Positions 28,573 to 36,937 are shown, counted from the stretch's first letter. The stretch: 64,000 bases of DNA from Bradyrhizobium sp. NFR13 (GCF_900114605.1 NZ_FOTP01000001.1:930001-994000); one strand, 5' to 3'. The notes: a model not told the origin generated them from the letters alone. Program-made: numbers and translations.

Positions 28573-29679
28573 TCAGACTTTGAAGTGCTTCGACAGTTTC
28601 AGGCTCTGGCCCTGGTAATTCGAACCGATGCGCTGGCCATAGAGTGCATCCGGACGATCCAGCATCCGCTCATAGACCAGACGGCCGACGATCTGGCCGT
28701 GCTCGAGAATGAACGGCACTTCGCGCGAGCGCACTTCCAGCACCGCGCGCGAACCTTTGCCGCCGGCGCCGTCATGGCCGAAGCCGGGATCGAAGAAGCC
28801 GGCATAGTGGACGCGGAATTCACCGACCAGCGGATCGAACGGCACCATTTCGGCGGCGTAGTCCGGCGGCACCTGCACGGCTTCCTTGGAGGCCAGAATA
28901 TAGAACTCGCCGGGGTCAAGGATCAGCGTGCCGTCCTTGCGCGCCGCGATCGGCTCCCAGAATTCATCGACGGCGTAGCCGCCACGGCGATCGATATCGA
29001 CCACGCCGGTGTGCCGCTTGGCGCGATAGCCGACGAAGCCCGACGCATTCTCGCCGGAGAGGTCGACGGAGAGAGCGAGCCCTCCCTTGAGATCGGCCAT
29101 CTCGCTGTCGACCAGCGGATCCTGTGCGTGCAGCTCTTCCAGCTCTTCACTATCGAGCACCGCGTCGCCGACGCGGAAACGCACTTGGGAGAGCCGAGAT
29201 CCTTCGCGCAGCAAAACGGGAAATGTCTTCGGGCTGATCTCCGCATAAAGCGGGCCGTGATAGCCGGCGCCTATCACATCGAAACGGCGGGTGCCGTCAG
29301 CGATCACGCGCGTGAAGACGTCGAGGCGGCCGGTCGAGCTTTTCGGATTGGCGGCCGCGAAGATGTTCGGCGGCAGCGCGAGGCTCTCCAGCAGCGGCAC
29401 GATATAGACGCAGTTGGTTTCCAGCACCGCGCCTTCGGAGAGATCGATCTCATGCAGCTTCAATTCGTCGATGCGCTCGGCGACCGTGACATTCGGCCCG
29501 GGCAGAAAGCTGGCGCGGACGCGATAGGCGACGGGGCCGAGACGCAGGTCGAGGCTGGCCGGCTGGATTTGGTTTTCGACGAAGTCGTATTCGGGCAGGA
29601 TCAGGCCGGCCTCGGCCATCGCCTCGATCATGCTATCGGGCAGAATTCCATCGGCATCGGGCGCGAGCGTAAACGGCAC
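28573..29679 (-). CDS. dcd: dCTP deaminase, double-length form
   Basis: A 368-aa enzyme converting dCTP to dUTP for thymidylate synthesis. It is about twice the length of E. coli Dcd and looks like two dUTPase-fold units: NQIQPASLDLRLGPVAYRV (near residue 36) begins the first, and FYILASKEAVQVPPDYAAEMV with VHYAGFFDPGFGHDG and FILEHGQIVGRLVYERM (about 255-345) forms the second. This fused form is common in Rhizobiales. GTG 29679 gives MPFTLAPDADGILPDSM; the frame runs on to 29895 antisense to the metZ leader but without protein-like sequence. Confidence 0.88.
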   Translation of the reverse strand: MPFTLAPDADGILPDSMIEAMAEAGLILPEYDFVENQIQPASLDLRLGPVAYRVRASFLPGPNVTVAERIDELKLHEIDLSEGAVLETNCVYIVPLLESLALPPNIFAAANPKSSTGRLDVFTRVIADGTRRFDVIGAGYHGPLYAEISPKTFPVLLREGSRLSQVRFRVGDAVLDSEELEELHAQDPLVDSEMADLKGGLALSVDLSGENASGFVGYRAKRHTGVVDIDRRGGYAVDEFWEPIAARKDGTLILDPGEFYILASKEAVQVPPDYAAEMVPFDPLVGEFRVHYAGFFDPGFGHDGAGGKGSRAVLEVRSREVPFILEHGQIVGRLVYERMLDRPDALYGQRIGSNYQGQSLKLSKHFKV

Positions 29680-29794
29680 AGGTCTGGTCCTTCGGTCATC
29701 TTTCGGGACAATACCCTGAAAAATCGCGACTTTACCGGCTATCTCAAGCCTGCCTTGACGGAAAGGGCAAGCGGGAATAGGAACACGGTTATCC

Positions 29795-29847
29795 CGTGGT
29801 GATTTGAGCCGGCCGGCTTGCAGCCACGTAAAATAAGTCGCTAAACA
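29795..29847 (+). promoter_or_regulatory. SAM-II (metA-type) riboswitch aptamer
   Basis: The sequence follows the SAM-II consensus closely. P1 is CGTGG (29795-29799) with CCACG (29824-29828), the first loop holds TGATTTGAGCC, and the pseudoknot 3' strand lies in TAAAATAAGTCGCTAAA (to 29845). SAM-II aptamers occur in Alphaproteobacteria before methionine genes and switch them off when S-adenosylmethionine is abundant. It lies 101 bp before metZ on the same strand. Confidence 0.93.
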
Positions 29848-29880
29848 GGCCGGGGACACATGTCCTTCCAGCATGCGATC

Positions 29881-29914
29881 CCGGCCTGAGGACATCCGTC
29901 CAGGCCGGTTTTTT
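29881..29914 (+). terminator. Regulated terminator in the metZ leader
   Basis: Stem CCGGCCTG (29881-29888) with CAGGCCGG (29901-29908), followed by six T (29909-29914). The left arm can instead pair with AGGCCGGG (29847-29854) as part of CCCGGCCT (29880-29887). The two hairpins exclude each other, as in a terminator/antiterminator switch coupled to the SAM-II aptamer. Confidence 0.8.
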
Positions 29915-29947
29915 GTGCCCGTGTCACGCGGGTACGTTGGAGGTCAC

Positions 29948-31129
29948 ATGTCTGAGAAGTCCTATCGCCCCGAAACCCGGCTCGTTCATTCCAGCGCCCT
30001 GCGTTCGCAATTCAACGAGACGTCCGAAGCCCTCTTCCTCACGCAGGGCTTCATCTACGAGACCGCCGAAGCCTGCGAGGCGCGGTTCAAGGGCGAAGAC
30101 CCCGGCTTCATCTATTCGCGCTTCTCGAACCCGAATACATCGATGTTCGAGAACCGCATGATCGACCTCGAAGGTGCTGAGGCTGCACGCTCGACGGCCA
30201 CCGGCATGGCTGCCGTGACCACCGCCATTCTCGCGCCGCTGCGCATCGGCGATCACGTCGTCGCTGCGAAGGCGCTGTTCGGCTCCTGCCGCTACGTCAT
30301 CGAAGAGCTGTTGCCGCGCTACGGCATCGAATTCACGCTCGTCGACGGCCTCGATCTGGACCAGTGGCAGAAGGCGATGCGGCCGAACACCAAGTCGCTG
30401 TTCCTGGAAAGCCCGACCAATCCGACGCTCGACGTGCTCGATATCGGCGCCATCGCCAAGATCGCCCATGCCGGCGGTGCGCGGCTGATCGTCGATAACG
30501 TGTTCGCGACGCCGCTCTGGCAGAGCCCGCTGGCGCTCGGTGCCGATGTCGTCGTGTATTCGGCAACCAAGCACATTGACGGCCAGGGCCGCTGCCTCGG
30601 CGGCATCATCCTGTCGTCAAAGGACTTCATCGACGAACACATTCACAACTATCTGCGCCAGACCGGCCCCTCGATCTCGCCGTTCAATGCGTGGACACTG
30701 GTGAAGGGACTGGAGACGCTGGCGATCCGCGTCGAGCGGCAGACGCAGAACGCCGCGGCGATCGCGGACGTGCTGGCGCAGCACCCGAAGATCTCGCGGC
30801 TGATCTATCCGGGCCGCGAGGATCATCCGCAGGCGGCGACGGTGAAGAAGCAGATGCGTGCGGGTTCAACGCTGATCGGCTTCGAGGTCAAGGGCGGCAA
30901 GGCAGCGGCGTTCCGCGTCCTCAACGAGCTGAAAGTCGCCCGCATCTCCAATAATCTCGGCGATGCGAAGAGCCTCGTCACGCATCCGGCGACGACGACG
31001 CATCAGCGCCTGCCGCTGGAGGCACGACTCGAACTCGGAATCACGGAAGGTTTCATCCGCTTCTCCGCCGGCCTCGAGCATCGCGACGATCTGATCGAGG
31101 ATCTCGAAGCGGCACTGGCGAAGGCGTAA
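29948..31129 (+). CDS. metZ: O-succinylhomoserine sulfhydrylase
   Basis: A 393-aa PLP enzyme of the Cys/Met metabolism family that makes homocysteine from O-succinylhomoserine and sulfide in one step. The PLP lysine is in YSATKHIDGQGR (K208), with SRFSNPNTSMFE and ESPTNPTLDVLDI typical for MetZ. Ribosome site GGAGG is at 29939-29943. ATG 29948 is the start; the frame extends upstream through the leader terminator. Expression should fall when SAM is high, through the SAM-II leader. Confidence 0.95.
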   Translation: MSEKSYRPETRLVHSSALRSQFNETSEALFLTQGFIYETAEACEARFKGEDPGFIYSRFSNPNTSMFENRMIDLEGAEAARSTATGMAAVTTAILAPLRIGDHVVAAKALFGSCRYVIEELLPRYGIEFTLVDGLDLDQWQKAMRPNTKSLFLESPTNPTLDVLDIGAIAKIAHAGGARLIVDNVFATPLWQSPLALGADVVVYSATKHIDGQGRCLGGIILSSKDFIDEHIHNYLRQTGPSISPFNAWTLVKGLETLAIRVERQTQNAAAIADVLAQHPKISRLIYPGREDHPQAATVKKQMRAGSTLIGFEVKGGKAAAFRVLNELKVARISNNLGDAKSLVTHPATTTHQRLPLEARLELGITEGFIRFSAGLEHRDDLIEDLEAALAKA

Positions 31130-31147
31130 GGCTTGTGGCCACAAGCC
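31130..31147. repeat. Perfect 18-bp palindrome next to the metZ stop
   Basis: GGCTTGTGGCCACAAGCC, a perfect palindrome that begins directly after the TAA stop (31127-31129). There is no T-run, so it is not a normal terminator. It could act as an mRNA 3' stem or a binding site. Confidence 0.5.
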
Positions 31148-31160
31148 GCAGATTAAAGCT

Positions 31161-31268
31161 CGTCATGCCCGGCCGTGTGCCGGGCATCCACGTCTTTGCC
31201 CGGAGCCAAGACGTCGATGGCTGAGACATCTAGCGAAGCCGCGCTTCGCGCTTTGCCCGGCCATGACG
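31161..31268. repeat. Palindromic repeat, GTCATGCCCGG family, copy 1
   Basis: It starts CGTCATGCCCGGC and ends GCCCGGCCATGACGG, with TGCCGGGCATCCACGTCTT and GACGTCGATGGCTGAGACATC inside. The same sequence in reverse orientation occurs at 58239-58343, proving it is a dispersed element. It lies between metZ and the SGNH gene, which converge. Confidence 0.75.
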
Positions 31269-31296
31269 GCGTTTTATTTTCAACTACCGCAAAGCC

Positions 31297-32268
31297 CTAC
31301 AGCGGCTTCTGCGCCTGCTGAATCTGCGGCTCGTTGATGCCCATCTTCACCTGGCCGACCGACTTGATGATGTTGTCACCCAACAATTGGGCGAAGCAGG
31401 CATAGCCCCAGTCGTTCATGTGCAGACCATCGGAAATGACGAAGCTATCGAATGCCATCTGCTGGCTCTCGTGCCATTCCTTCATCACCTCAAAGCGCGG
31501 AAAGATTCCCACCTTGCGCAACTCGGCGACCTTGTGCATCAGCGACAGCATCTTGCCGGTGCCTTCCGGCTTCGATGTCGTCGCCGGTGAGTATTGCGGA
31601 TCGACCAGCACCACGTCGGAGCCCGCGGCCTGAATGCGGCCGACGCCGTCCTCGATCATCTTGCCGGTCTCGGCCGGATCGAGATTGCGCAGCACTGCAT
31701 TGGTACCGACCTGCCAGATCACGAGATCCGGCTTGGCATTGATCACTTCGTTCTGCAGCCGCGCCATCATTTCCGGTGCGTCCTCGCCGCCCTTGCCACG
31801 ATTGAGCACAGCAATGTCGGCGCCGGGATAGGCGCGGTGGAGCTGCGAAGCAAGACGGTTCGGATATGTGAATTCCGGAGCGGTAGATCCCCACCCCTGG
31901 GTCGAGGACGAGCCGAACGCGACGATGACAACAGGCTTGCCTGCGGCGAGCTTGCTGGCGACATGCGGCAGCGCGCCCATCGCCTTCATGCCGCCCTTCG
32001 GGGCGCGGCACGGCACGCGGCTCAGAATGTCAGTAGCGGACTTCGCGACTTCCTTGACCCTATCGATAGCCTTCGCAGCGACGCCCTTCCTTGCAGCATC
32101 TGCGGCATCGGTCGCAACGGCGGCCTGTTCGGCGGTCTTGCCGTCGGATGGCGCTGCTTGCGCCGTATCCGCGCGAGCGACAGACGAGGAGATCGGTAGT
32201 GCGATGGTCGTGGAGGCAACAAAGGCAGCGACGACAGCAAGGCGAGACAGATGGCCGACGAAACTCAT
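31297..32268 (-). CDS. Exported SGNH/GDSL hydrolase, catalytic residues present
   Basis: A 323-aa protein with a signal peptide (about residues 1-33) and a long Ala/Lys-rich linker to about 90. The SGNH domain has VIVAFGSSSTQGW (block I, candidate nucleophile S121), IWQVGTNAV (block III) and SDGLHMNDWGY (block V, D280 and H283). It is most likely an O-acyl esterase or acyltransferase acting in the periplasm. It is the last gene of an opgC-SGNH-SGNH operon; its start shares one base with the upstream stop (TAATG). An envelope-glucan role is inferred from opgC. Confidence 0.85.
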   Translation of the reverse strand: MSFVGHLSRLAVVAAFVASTTIALPISSSVARADTAQAAPSDGKTAEQAAVATDAADAARKGVAAKAIDRVKEVAKSATDILSRVPCRAPKGGMKAMGALPHVASKLAAGKPVVIVAFGSSSTQGWGSTAPEFTYPNRLASQLHRAYPGADIAVLNRGKGGEDAPEMMARLQNEVINAKPDLVIWQVGTNAVLRNLDPAETGKMIEDGVGRIQAAGSDVVLVDPQYSPATTSKPEGTGKMLSLMHKVAELRKVGIFPRFEVMKEWHESQQMAFDSFVISDGLHMNDWGYACFAQLLGDNIIKSVGQVKMGINEPQIQQAQKPL

Positions 32269-33026
32269 TAACGCTGAATCCTCAAATCCGCTGCTTTGAT
32301 CTTCGCCGCATCGATGACAAAGGTCGAAAGCGCGCGGCCAATACAATCATGCACCCGCTTGGCCAATTCCATGCCTGGCGAGGCGCTAAACAAGTCGAAA
32401 TCACCGCTCTCATTCCAGTGCCGCATGATGGCGAAACGGTCGAACAGCGGAACGTCGTGCTGCTGCGCCACCACACGCATGTTATCTAGGTAGGCGGAGC
32501 CAGAAATCATGGTCTCCGTGCGAGGACTGTACTGCAGATTCATTAAAATGACGTCAGTTCCCGCCTTTTGCATGGCAGCAACGCCCTCATCCAGGGCGTT
32601 CCGGAAGTCCTCGGCGTCGGCCTGTTTCATGGCATCCACGGTTCCGGTCTGCCAGATCACCAGGTTCGGCTTCTTCTCCGTCACCAGCTGTTCCAGCCCC
32701 GGGGCCATTTCCTCGGCGGTCTTCTTGACCTGCAGCTCCAGCGCCACGTTCACCTCGACCCCCGGCAGTTTCTCCTTCAGGTAGGCCTGCAGGCGGCTCG
32801 GATAGGCCGCGGAATGGTCGGAGACCCCGATCACCGAGGATCGGCTGCCAACAACCAGAATATCGAGCTTTCCGCCCGGTTTGGCCGCAGCCTGGACCTT
32901 GGGCAGCGTGCTTTCGGATGTCAGGAGGTAAGCCGGAACCTCACAGGCATGCGCGGGCGGTTCGGCCCGCACAGGAGCCGCCACCAGCAGGCCAGCCAGC
33001 ATCGTGAGCCGCAGAACGGCCTTCAT
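32268..33026 (-). CDS. Exported SGNH-like protein, catalytic residues apparently lost
   Basis: A 252-aa protein with a signal peptide (MKAVLRLTMLAGLLVAAPVRA). It shares the layout of the next gene (AYPSRLQAYL, NLVIWQTGTVDAM, DVILMNLQYSPRTETM, RFAIMRHWNES), so the two are paralogues. Block I reads VVGSRSSVIG, placing Arg62 where the nucleophilic Ser is expected, and the C-terminus lacks the DxxH of block V (SASPGMELAKRVHDC instead). It may be a binding or scaffold partner. The start ATG 33026 overlaps the opgC stop by four bases. Confidence 0.82.
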   Translation of the reverse strand: MKAVLRLTMLAGLLVAAPVRAEPPAHACEVPAYLLTSESTLPKVQAAAKPGGKLDILVVGSRSSVIGVSDHSAAYPSRLQAYLKEKLPGVEVNVALELQVKKTAEEMAPGLEQLVTEKKPNLVIWQTGTVDAMKQADAEDFRNALDEGVAAMQKAGTDVILMNLQYSPRTETMISGSAYLDNMRVVAQQHDVPLFDRFAIMRHWNESGDFDLFSASPGMELAKRVHDCIGRALSTFVIDAAKIKAADLRIQR

Positions 33027-34279
33027 GCTTCCCCTCCTGCGAGATCCGCGTCGGATCGTTTGGCGCGGGATCCGCCTTTGACAGTGACGTTCTTGTACCA
33101 CGAAAACACCCAGGCGGCGGTTGACATAACAACTATGCCTAGGAAGCTGACCAAAGCATGCATGCCAGCCCCGCCGGCGACCTCGGCCAGCACGAAATGG
33201 CCGGCAAAGGCCAGGAACACCCCAATACAGAAAATCTCGAGTGAATGCTGGCCGCACAGCACCATCGGCCGCAGCCAGACCGATTTCAGCGCCGGCCATT
33301 CCTTGGGCAGGAAACGGACCGTCAGCGCCGCCAGCGCCAGGAAATGAGCGAAGCGCAGCACATCGAGATCGGTCTTGTTGATGGGATACATCCACTGCTC
33401 GATGATCTTCGGCAGCAGATGATGGATCTGCGGAATGTACCAGGTCAGCGTCACCCAGAACGCTGCCAGGAGATAGGCCACACAGAGCCACAGCGTGATG
33501 TTGGATGACAGGATCCGCGACATCCGCTTGGCGCCACCCATTGCGCACCAGGCGCCGAACACGAACAGCAATTGCCAGGCGAACGGATTGAAGGCCCAGA
33601 CGCCGTTCGGGTAGGCGGTCAGATGCAGGTCGAATTCCCAGGTCAGCGCATAGAGACCGACCGACAGCGCCAGCGTGAGATCGGCGCGGCGCCGCATCAG
33701 CCAGAGGATCGGCGGCAGGAACAGCATCAGGACGATATAGAGCGGCAGCACGTCCATGTTGACCGGGCGAAATTTCAGCAACAGCGCCTGGACGATGGTC
33801 ACATCGGGCTGTTTGAGAAAATCGAGAATGCCCATTTCCTCGGAATAAAGCGGGTTTTCGAAGCGCGTCGCGACATAGGAGATTTCCGCGAGGAAGATCG
33901 TGAACAGGAAGACGTGGGCGACATAGATCTGCCAGACCCGCTTGAAAATGCGCGCGCTGGCCACCAGCGTGCCCTGCTCCAGCATCGCGCGGCCATAGAC
34001 GAAAGCTGCGGTGTAGCCGGAGATGAAGATGAATATCTCGGTGGCGTCGCTGAAACCGTAATTACGGATCGTCAGCCAGGTCAGGATATTCGGCGGCAGG
34101 TGGTCGATGAAAATCAGCCACAGCGCCAGCCCGCGGAACAGATCGAGACGCAATTCACGCTCGGTGCCTGCAACGGGAAGCGACACGGTATCGGCACGCG
34201 CCGAGGCCCGCGACGCGGAGACGTGCATTGACGTGTCTGCGTGGGGCTGGTCGGCGATCGGATCGGCAACAGAGGTCAT
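33023..34279 (-). CDS. opgC: OpgC-type membrane acyltransferase
   Basis: A 418-aa polytopic protein with about 10 membrane helices. RELRLDLFRGLALWLIFIDHLPPNILTWLTIRNYGFSDATEIFIFISGYTAAFVYG near residue 40 is the OpgC signature, related to acyltransferase 3 proteins with the conserved D and H. OpgC succinylates or otherwise acylates osmoregulated periplasmic glucans in Rhizobiales-type bacteria and others. The N-terminal 40 residues are a variable cytoplasmic tail. It is the first gene of a three-gene coupled unit with two SGNH proteins. Confidence 0.92.
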   Translation of the reverse strand: MTSVADPIADQPHADTSMHVSASRASARADTVSLPVAGTERELRLDLFRGLALWLIFIDHLPPNILTWLTIRNYGFSDATEIFIFISGYTAAFVYGRAMLEQGTLVASARIFKRVWQIYVAHVFLFTIFLAEISYVATRFENPLYSEEMGILDFLKQPDVTIVQALLLKFRPVNMDVLPLYIVLMLFLPPILWLMRRRADLTLALSVGLYALTWEFDLHLTAYPNGVWAFNPFAWQLLFVFGAWCAMGGAKRMSRILSSNITLWLCVAYLLAAFWVTLTWYIPQIHHLLPKIIEQWMYPINKTDLDVLRFAHFLALAALTVRFLPKEWPALKSVWLRPMVLCGQHSLEIFCIGVFLAFAGHFVLAEVAGGAGMHALVSFLGIVVMSTAAWVFSWYKNVTVKGGSRAKRSDADLAGGEA

Positions 34280-34509
34280 TCAGCACCGCTCAACGGCAAT
34301 CGTCGCATCATGAAAATTAACCGTCCCACACCACGCAGGCCATTTGCATGGGACGATCAGTCACGTCATAACCAAATCAGGGATCGATTATGCGGTAACT
34401 ATGTTGAAACAGCGATGGCCCGCCGGCGTTGGACGCCGAACTTCACGTGATTTGGCCAAAGGCGCGGTTTTCGCTATGCTTGCGACGTATTTTGAACGAT
34501 GACACCGCC

Positions 34510-34902
34510 ATGTACCGCGCCATAACACGACAGATCGAAGTCACCGTCGAACCGAATTTCATGCCCGAACGCTCGTCGCAGGAGAAGCGCGAGTTCTTCT
34601 GGTCCTATACGGTCGTCATCATCAATGCCGGCAAAGAGACCGTGCAGCTGAAGACCCGCCACTGGATCATCACCGATGCGGCCGGCCGCATGCAGGAGGT
34701 GCGCGGCGAAGGCGTCGTCGGCGAGCAGCCCGTGCTCGGCCCCGGCGAACGCTTCGAATACACGTCGGGCGTGCCGCTGCCGACAACGTCCGGCTTCATG
34801 GAAGGCACCTATCAGATGGTGACCGATACCGGCGAGCCGTTCGAGATCGACGTGCCGCTGTTTTCGCTCGACGGGCCGGACAGCAAGCGCGTGCTGAATT
34901 AG
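34510..34902 (+). CDS. apaG: ApaG protein
   Basis: A 130-aa protein of the ApaG (DUF525, fibronectin III-like) family, tied by name to Co2+ tolerance and diadenosine polyphosphate pathways in enterics; molecular role unclear. Signatures are FFWSYTVVIINAGKETVQLKTRHWIITDAAGRMQEVRGEGVVGEQPVLGPGERFEYTSG and MEGTYQMV. It is monocistronic. Confidence 0.95.
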   Translation: MYRAITRQIEVTVEPNFMPERSSQEKREFFWSYTVVIINAGKETVQLKTRHWIITDAAGRMQEVRGEGVVGEQPVLGPGERFEYTSGVPLPTTSGFMEGTYQMVTDTGEPFEIDVPLFSLDGPDSKRVLN

Positions 34903-34912
34903 TTTCCGCGTT

Positions 34913-35090
34913 CGTCATTCCCCGGCAAACCAATTGGTTTACCCGAGGGCGGCTGCGCGCCTTCGCGCAGGCGAACCTCAGCCACTCCGCTTGGAGTGGC
35001 GGGGAATCCCGACTTGTTTTGCGCTGAACAGGTTGGGATTCCGGGTTCATGCCGTCCCGCTCTGCGGGCCGTCCGCCCCGGAATGACGAG
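34913..35090. repeat. Palindromic repeat, CGTCATTCCGGGG family, copy 1
   Basis: The edges CGTCATTCCCCGG and CCGCCCCGGAATGACG are inverted repeats. The inside carries GGGAATCCCGACTT, GGTTGGGATTCCGGGTTC and small hairpins. The same element appears at 35724-35866 and 60564-60699. It starts 11 bp after the apaG stop and may act as its transcript end. Confidence 0.75.
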
Positions 35091-35723
35091 CGGGAACGCT
35101 TTCTCTTTTCAACTGTCAAACAGCCGCTGCTTCAGACATGCGTCATCGCCCCCATTGTTTGCGGCGCGGGGGGGCGCCGTCGTCTGTCGCATTCCCGCCC
35201 CCTTGTGAGAGGGCGTGCGGAACGCCGGGTGCCCGTTGCACCCTGGGGCCTGATGCGCATGCGGTCTTCCGCAATCTAGTGTGCATCAGGACTTTCGGAC
35301 GCGCTGGGCGAAGTGCCCGGCGTTCCGCCTGCGGTGTTTTTTCGGTTTGCTTGCGCGTTGCCTCGACGAACGTTCCGATCGCGAATTAAAGTCCCAAGGC
35401 GATGGGAAGGGAGCCTCAAGCGACTAGGCCGGACACGTTTCGATTTGGTCGTCCGTCACACTGTCCAGGGCTCCTTCCATCTCAAGGCCGGCCGTCTCCT
35501 TGCCAGTGGCAGTGCTGGCGCAGATCCGTCCTGCCCGAAGACAGACGTCATCCATGAACCGCGTAACGCCGCATCTCCGGCGTCCACCGCATCCCACCCC
35601 GCGAACGTGACGATCGCGATCGCCCCTCTCGGTGGGGCAGGACGGAGGGGATAATAGTCCTTATAGGGGCAATGTCAACAATAATAGGAAAAAATGTTTA
35701 GCTGCTGTCTTGCTGCCCACCCC
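35091..35723. other. Gene-free stretch with a structured, repeat-like element
   Basis: No protein-like frame is seen. A long inverted repeat has outer arms GCGGAACGCCGGG (35217-35229) and CCCGGCGTTCCGC (35315-35327) about 85 nt apart, with a nested TGATGCGCAT / GTGCATCA pair. After it come CGTCATCCATGAACCGCG, ACGCCGCATCTCCGGCGTCC and GTGACGATCGCGATCGCCCC, which I recall as part of a large dispersed noncoding repeat in Bradyrhizobium genomes. A T/A-rich patch (about 35650-35705) closes it. Function is unknown. Confidence 0.45.
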
Positions 35724-35866
35724 CGTCATTCCGGGGCGCGGCCGGCCTTTGCCGGACGCGAACCCGGAATCTCAGCATGAGAGTCTCTAGTCAGCGCAAA
35801 ACACTCCGGGATTCCGGGTTCGCACTGCAGCGGCTTCGCCGCTTTCGTGCGCCCCGGAATGACGAG
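35724..35866. repeat. Palindromic repeat, CGTCATTCCGGGG family, copy 2
   Basis: It starts CGTCATTCCGGGGCGCG and ends GCGCCCCGGAATGACGAG, with GCGAACCCGGAATCTCA and CACTCCGGGATTCCGGGTTCGC inside. It matches the copy at 60564-60699 closely over its whole length. It lies 72 bp from the hslO stop. Confidence 0.8.
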
Positions 35867-35938
35867 TGTGAAGCAGGCGCCCGCCACGCCAAGGGGAGTG
35901 CCTGAGAATGACAGCGGGGCGTGATGCCGACGAACGCC

Positions 35939-36937
35939 CTATTCCACGCCCGCTTCCTGCGGTGTGAACTCATAGACCGACGAACAGAACTCGCAGGTCA
36001 CGACGACCTTGTCGTCCTTGACCATGTCGGCGCGGTCCTGCGGCTCGAAGCTCTTGAGCATGCCGGACACGGCATCGCGCGAACAGGAACACTCCGCGCG
36101 CAACGGCGAGGGCGCGAAGACGCGAACGCCGCGCTCGTGGAACAGGCGATATAGCAGCCGCTCGCCGGACAGATCCGGATCGATCAGCTCCACATCCTCG
36201 ACCGTCCCGATCAGCGACTGGCCTTCGACCCAGGCGTCATCTTCCGGCACGGCCTTGGCGCTCACGCCATCCGGCACGTCGCCAGCATGGAGATCGCGCT
36301 GCACGCGTTCCGGCGCCTTCGGCAGGAACTGAAGCAGCATGCCGCCGGCGCGCCAGCGATGTGTCGGGCCACCCTCCTCACCGCTGCGCCATTCCTCGCC
36401 CACGGCGAGGCGCACCTTGGTCGGAATCTGTTCGGAACGCAGGAAGTACTCATGCGCGGCATCTTCCAGGGTACCTCCGTCGAGCGCGACCATACCCTGA
36501 TAACGGCTCATATCCGGTCCCTGATCGACGGTCATCGCCAGATGGCCCTTGCCGAGCAGCGCCGCGGTATCCAGACCGGGCACGAGGCGCTCGACATCGA
36601 AGCGCGCATAGGCCCGCATTTTATCGGGCGCGCGGAAATCGACGATCATCAGCGACACCGGACCGTCGGTCTGGGTCTGGAGGATGAAACGGCCGTCGAA
36701 TTTCAGTGCCGAGCCGAGCAGCGTGGTCAGCACGATGGCCTCGCCGAGCAGCTTGGCCACCGGTGCGGGATAATCATGCTTGGCGAGCAGTTCGTCGAGC
36801 GCCGGGCCAAGTCGCGTCAACCGCCCACGCAGATCGAGCGGCGCAACCTCGAAGGGCAGCACCGCGTCATCGACCGGAACGGAGGACGGCGCGCGAATGG
36901 GGGCGTCGGGCTGGAGATTTGGATTTGATGGGGTCAT
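35939..36937 (-). CDS. hslO: Hsp33 redox-regulated chaperone
   Basis: A 332-aa cytoplasmic chaperone activated by oxidation. The four zinc-binding, redox-active cysteines are at the C-terminus: CSC (C283, C285) and CEFC (C315, C318), each as CxC and CxxC. Also typical are LLGSALKFDGRFILQTQTDGPVSLMIVDFRAPDKMRAYARFD and a binding domain with QGMVALDGGTLEDAAHEYFLRSEQIPT. It is likely the end of a short unit with the arg genes upstream, but repeats separate them. Confidence 0.95.
   Translation of the reverse strand: MTPSNPNLQPDAPIRAPSSVPVDDAVLPFEVAPLDLRGRLTRLGPALDELLAKHDYPAPVAKLLGEAIVLTTLLGSALKFDGRFILQTQTDGPVSLMIVDFRAPDKMRAYARFDVERLVPGLDTAALLGKGHLAMTVDQGPDMSRYQGMVALDGGTLEDAAHEYFLRSEQIPTKVRLAVGEEWRSGEEGGPTHRWRAGGMLLQFLPKAPERVQRDLHAGDVPDGVSAKAVPEDDAWVEGQSLIGTVEDVELIDPDLSGERLLYRLFHERGVRVFAPSPLRAECSCSRDAVSGMLKSFEPQDRADMVKDDKVVVTCEFCSSVYEFTPQEAGVE

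Noticed and set aside
29680-29895. An N-terminal extension of dCTP deaminase
   Set aside because: It would lie antisense to the SAM-II riboswitch, and the translation does not resemble the family.
35091-35723. Short frames that might be small genes or a pseudogene
   Set aside because: Several short Arg- and Pro-rich frames exist, but none has a ribosome site or domain, and the sequence is better explained by inverted repeats.
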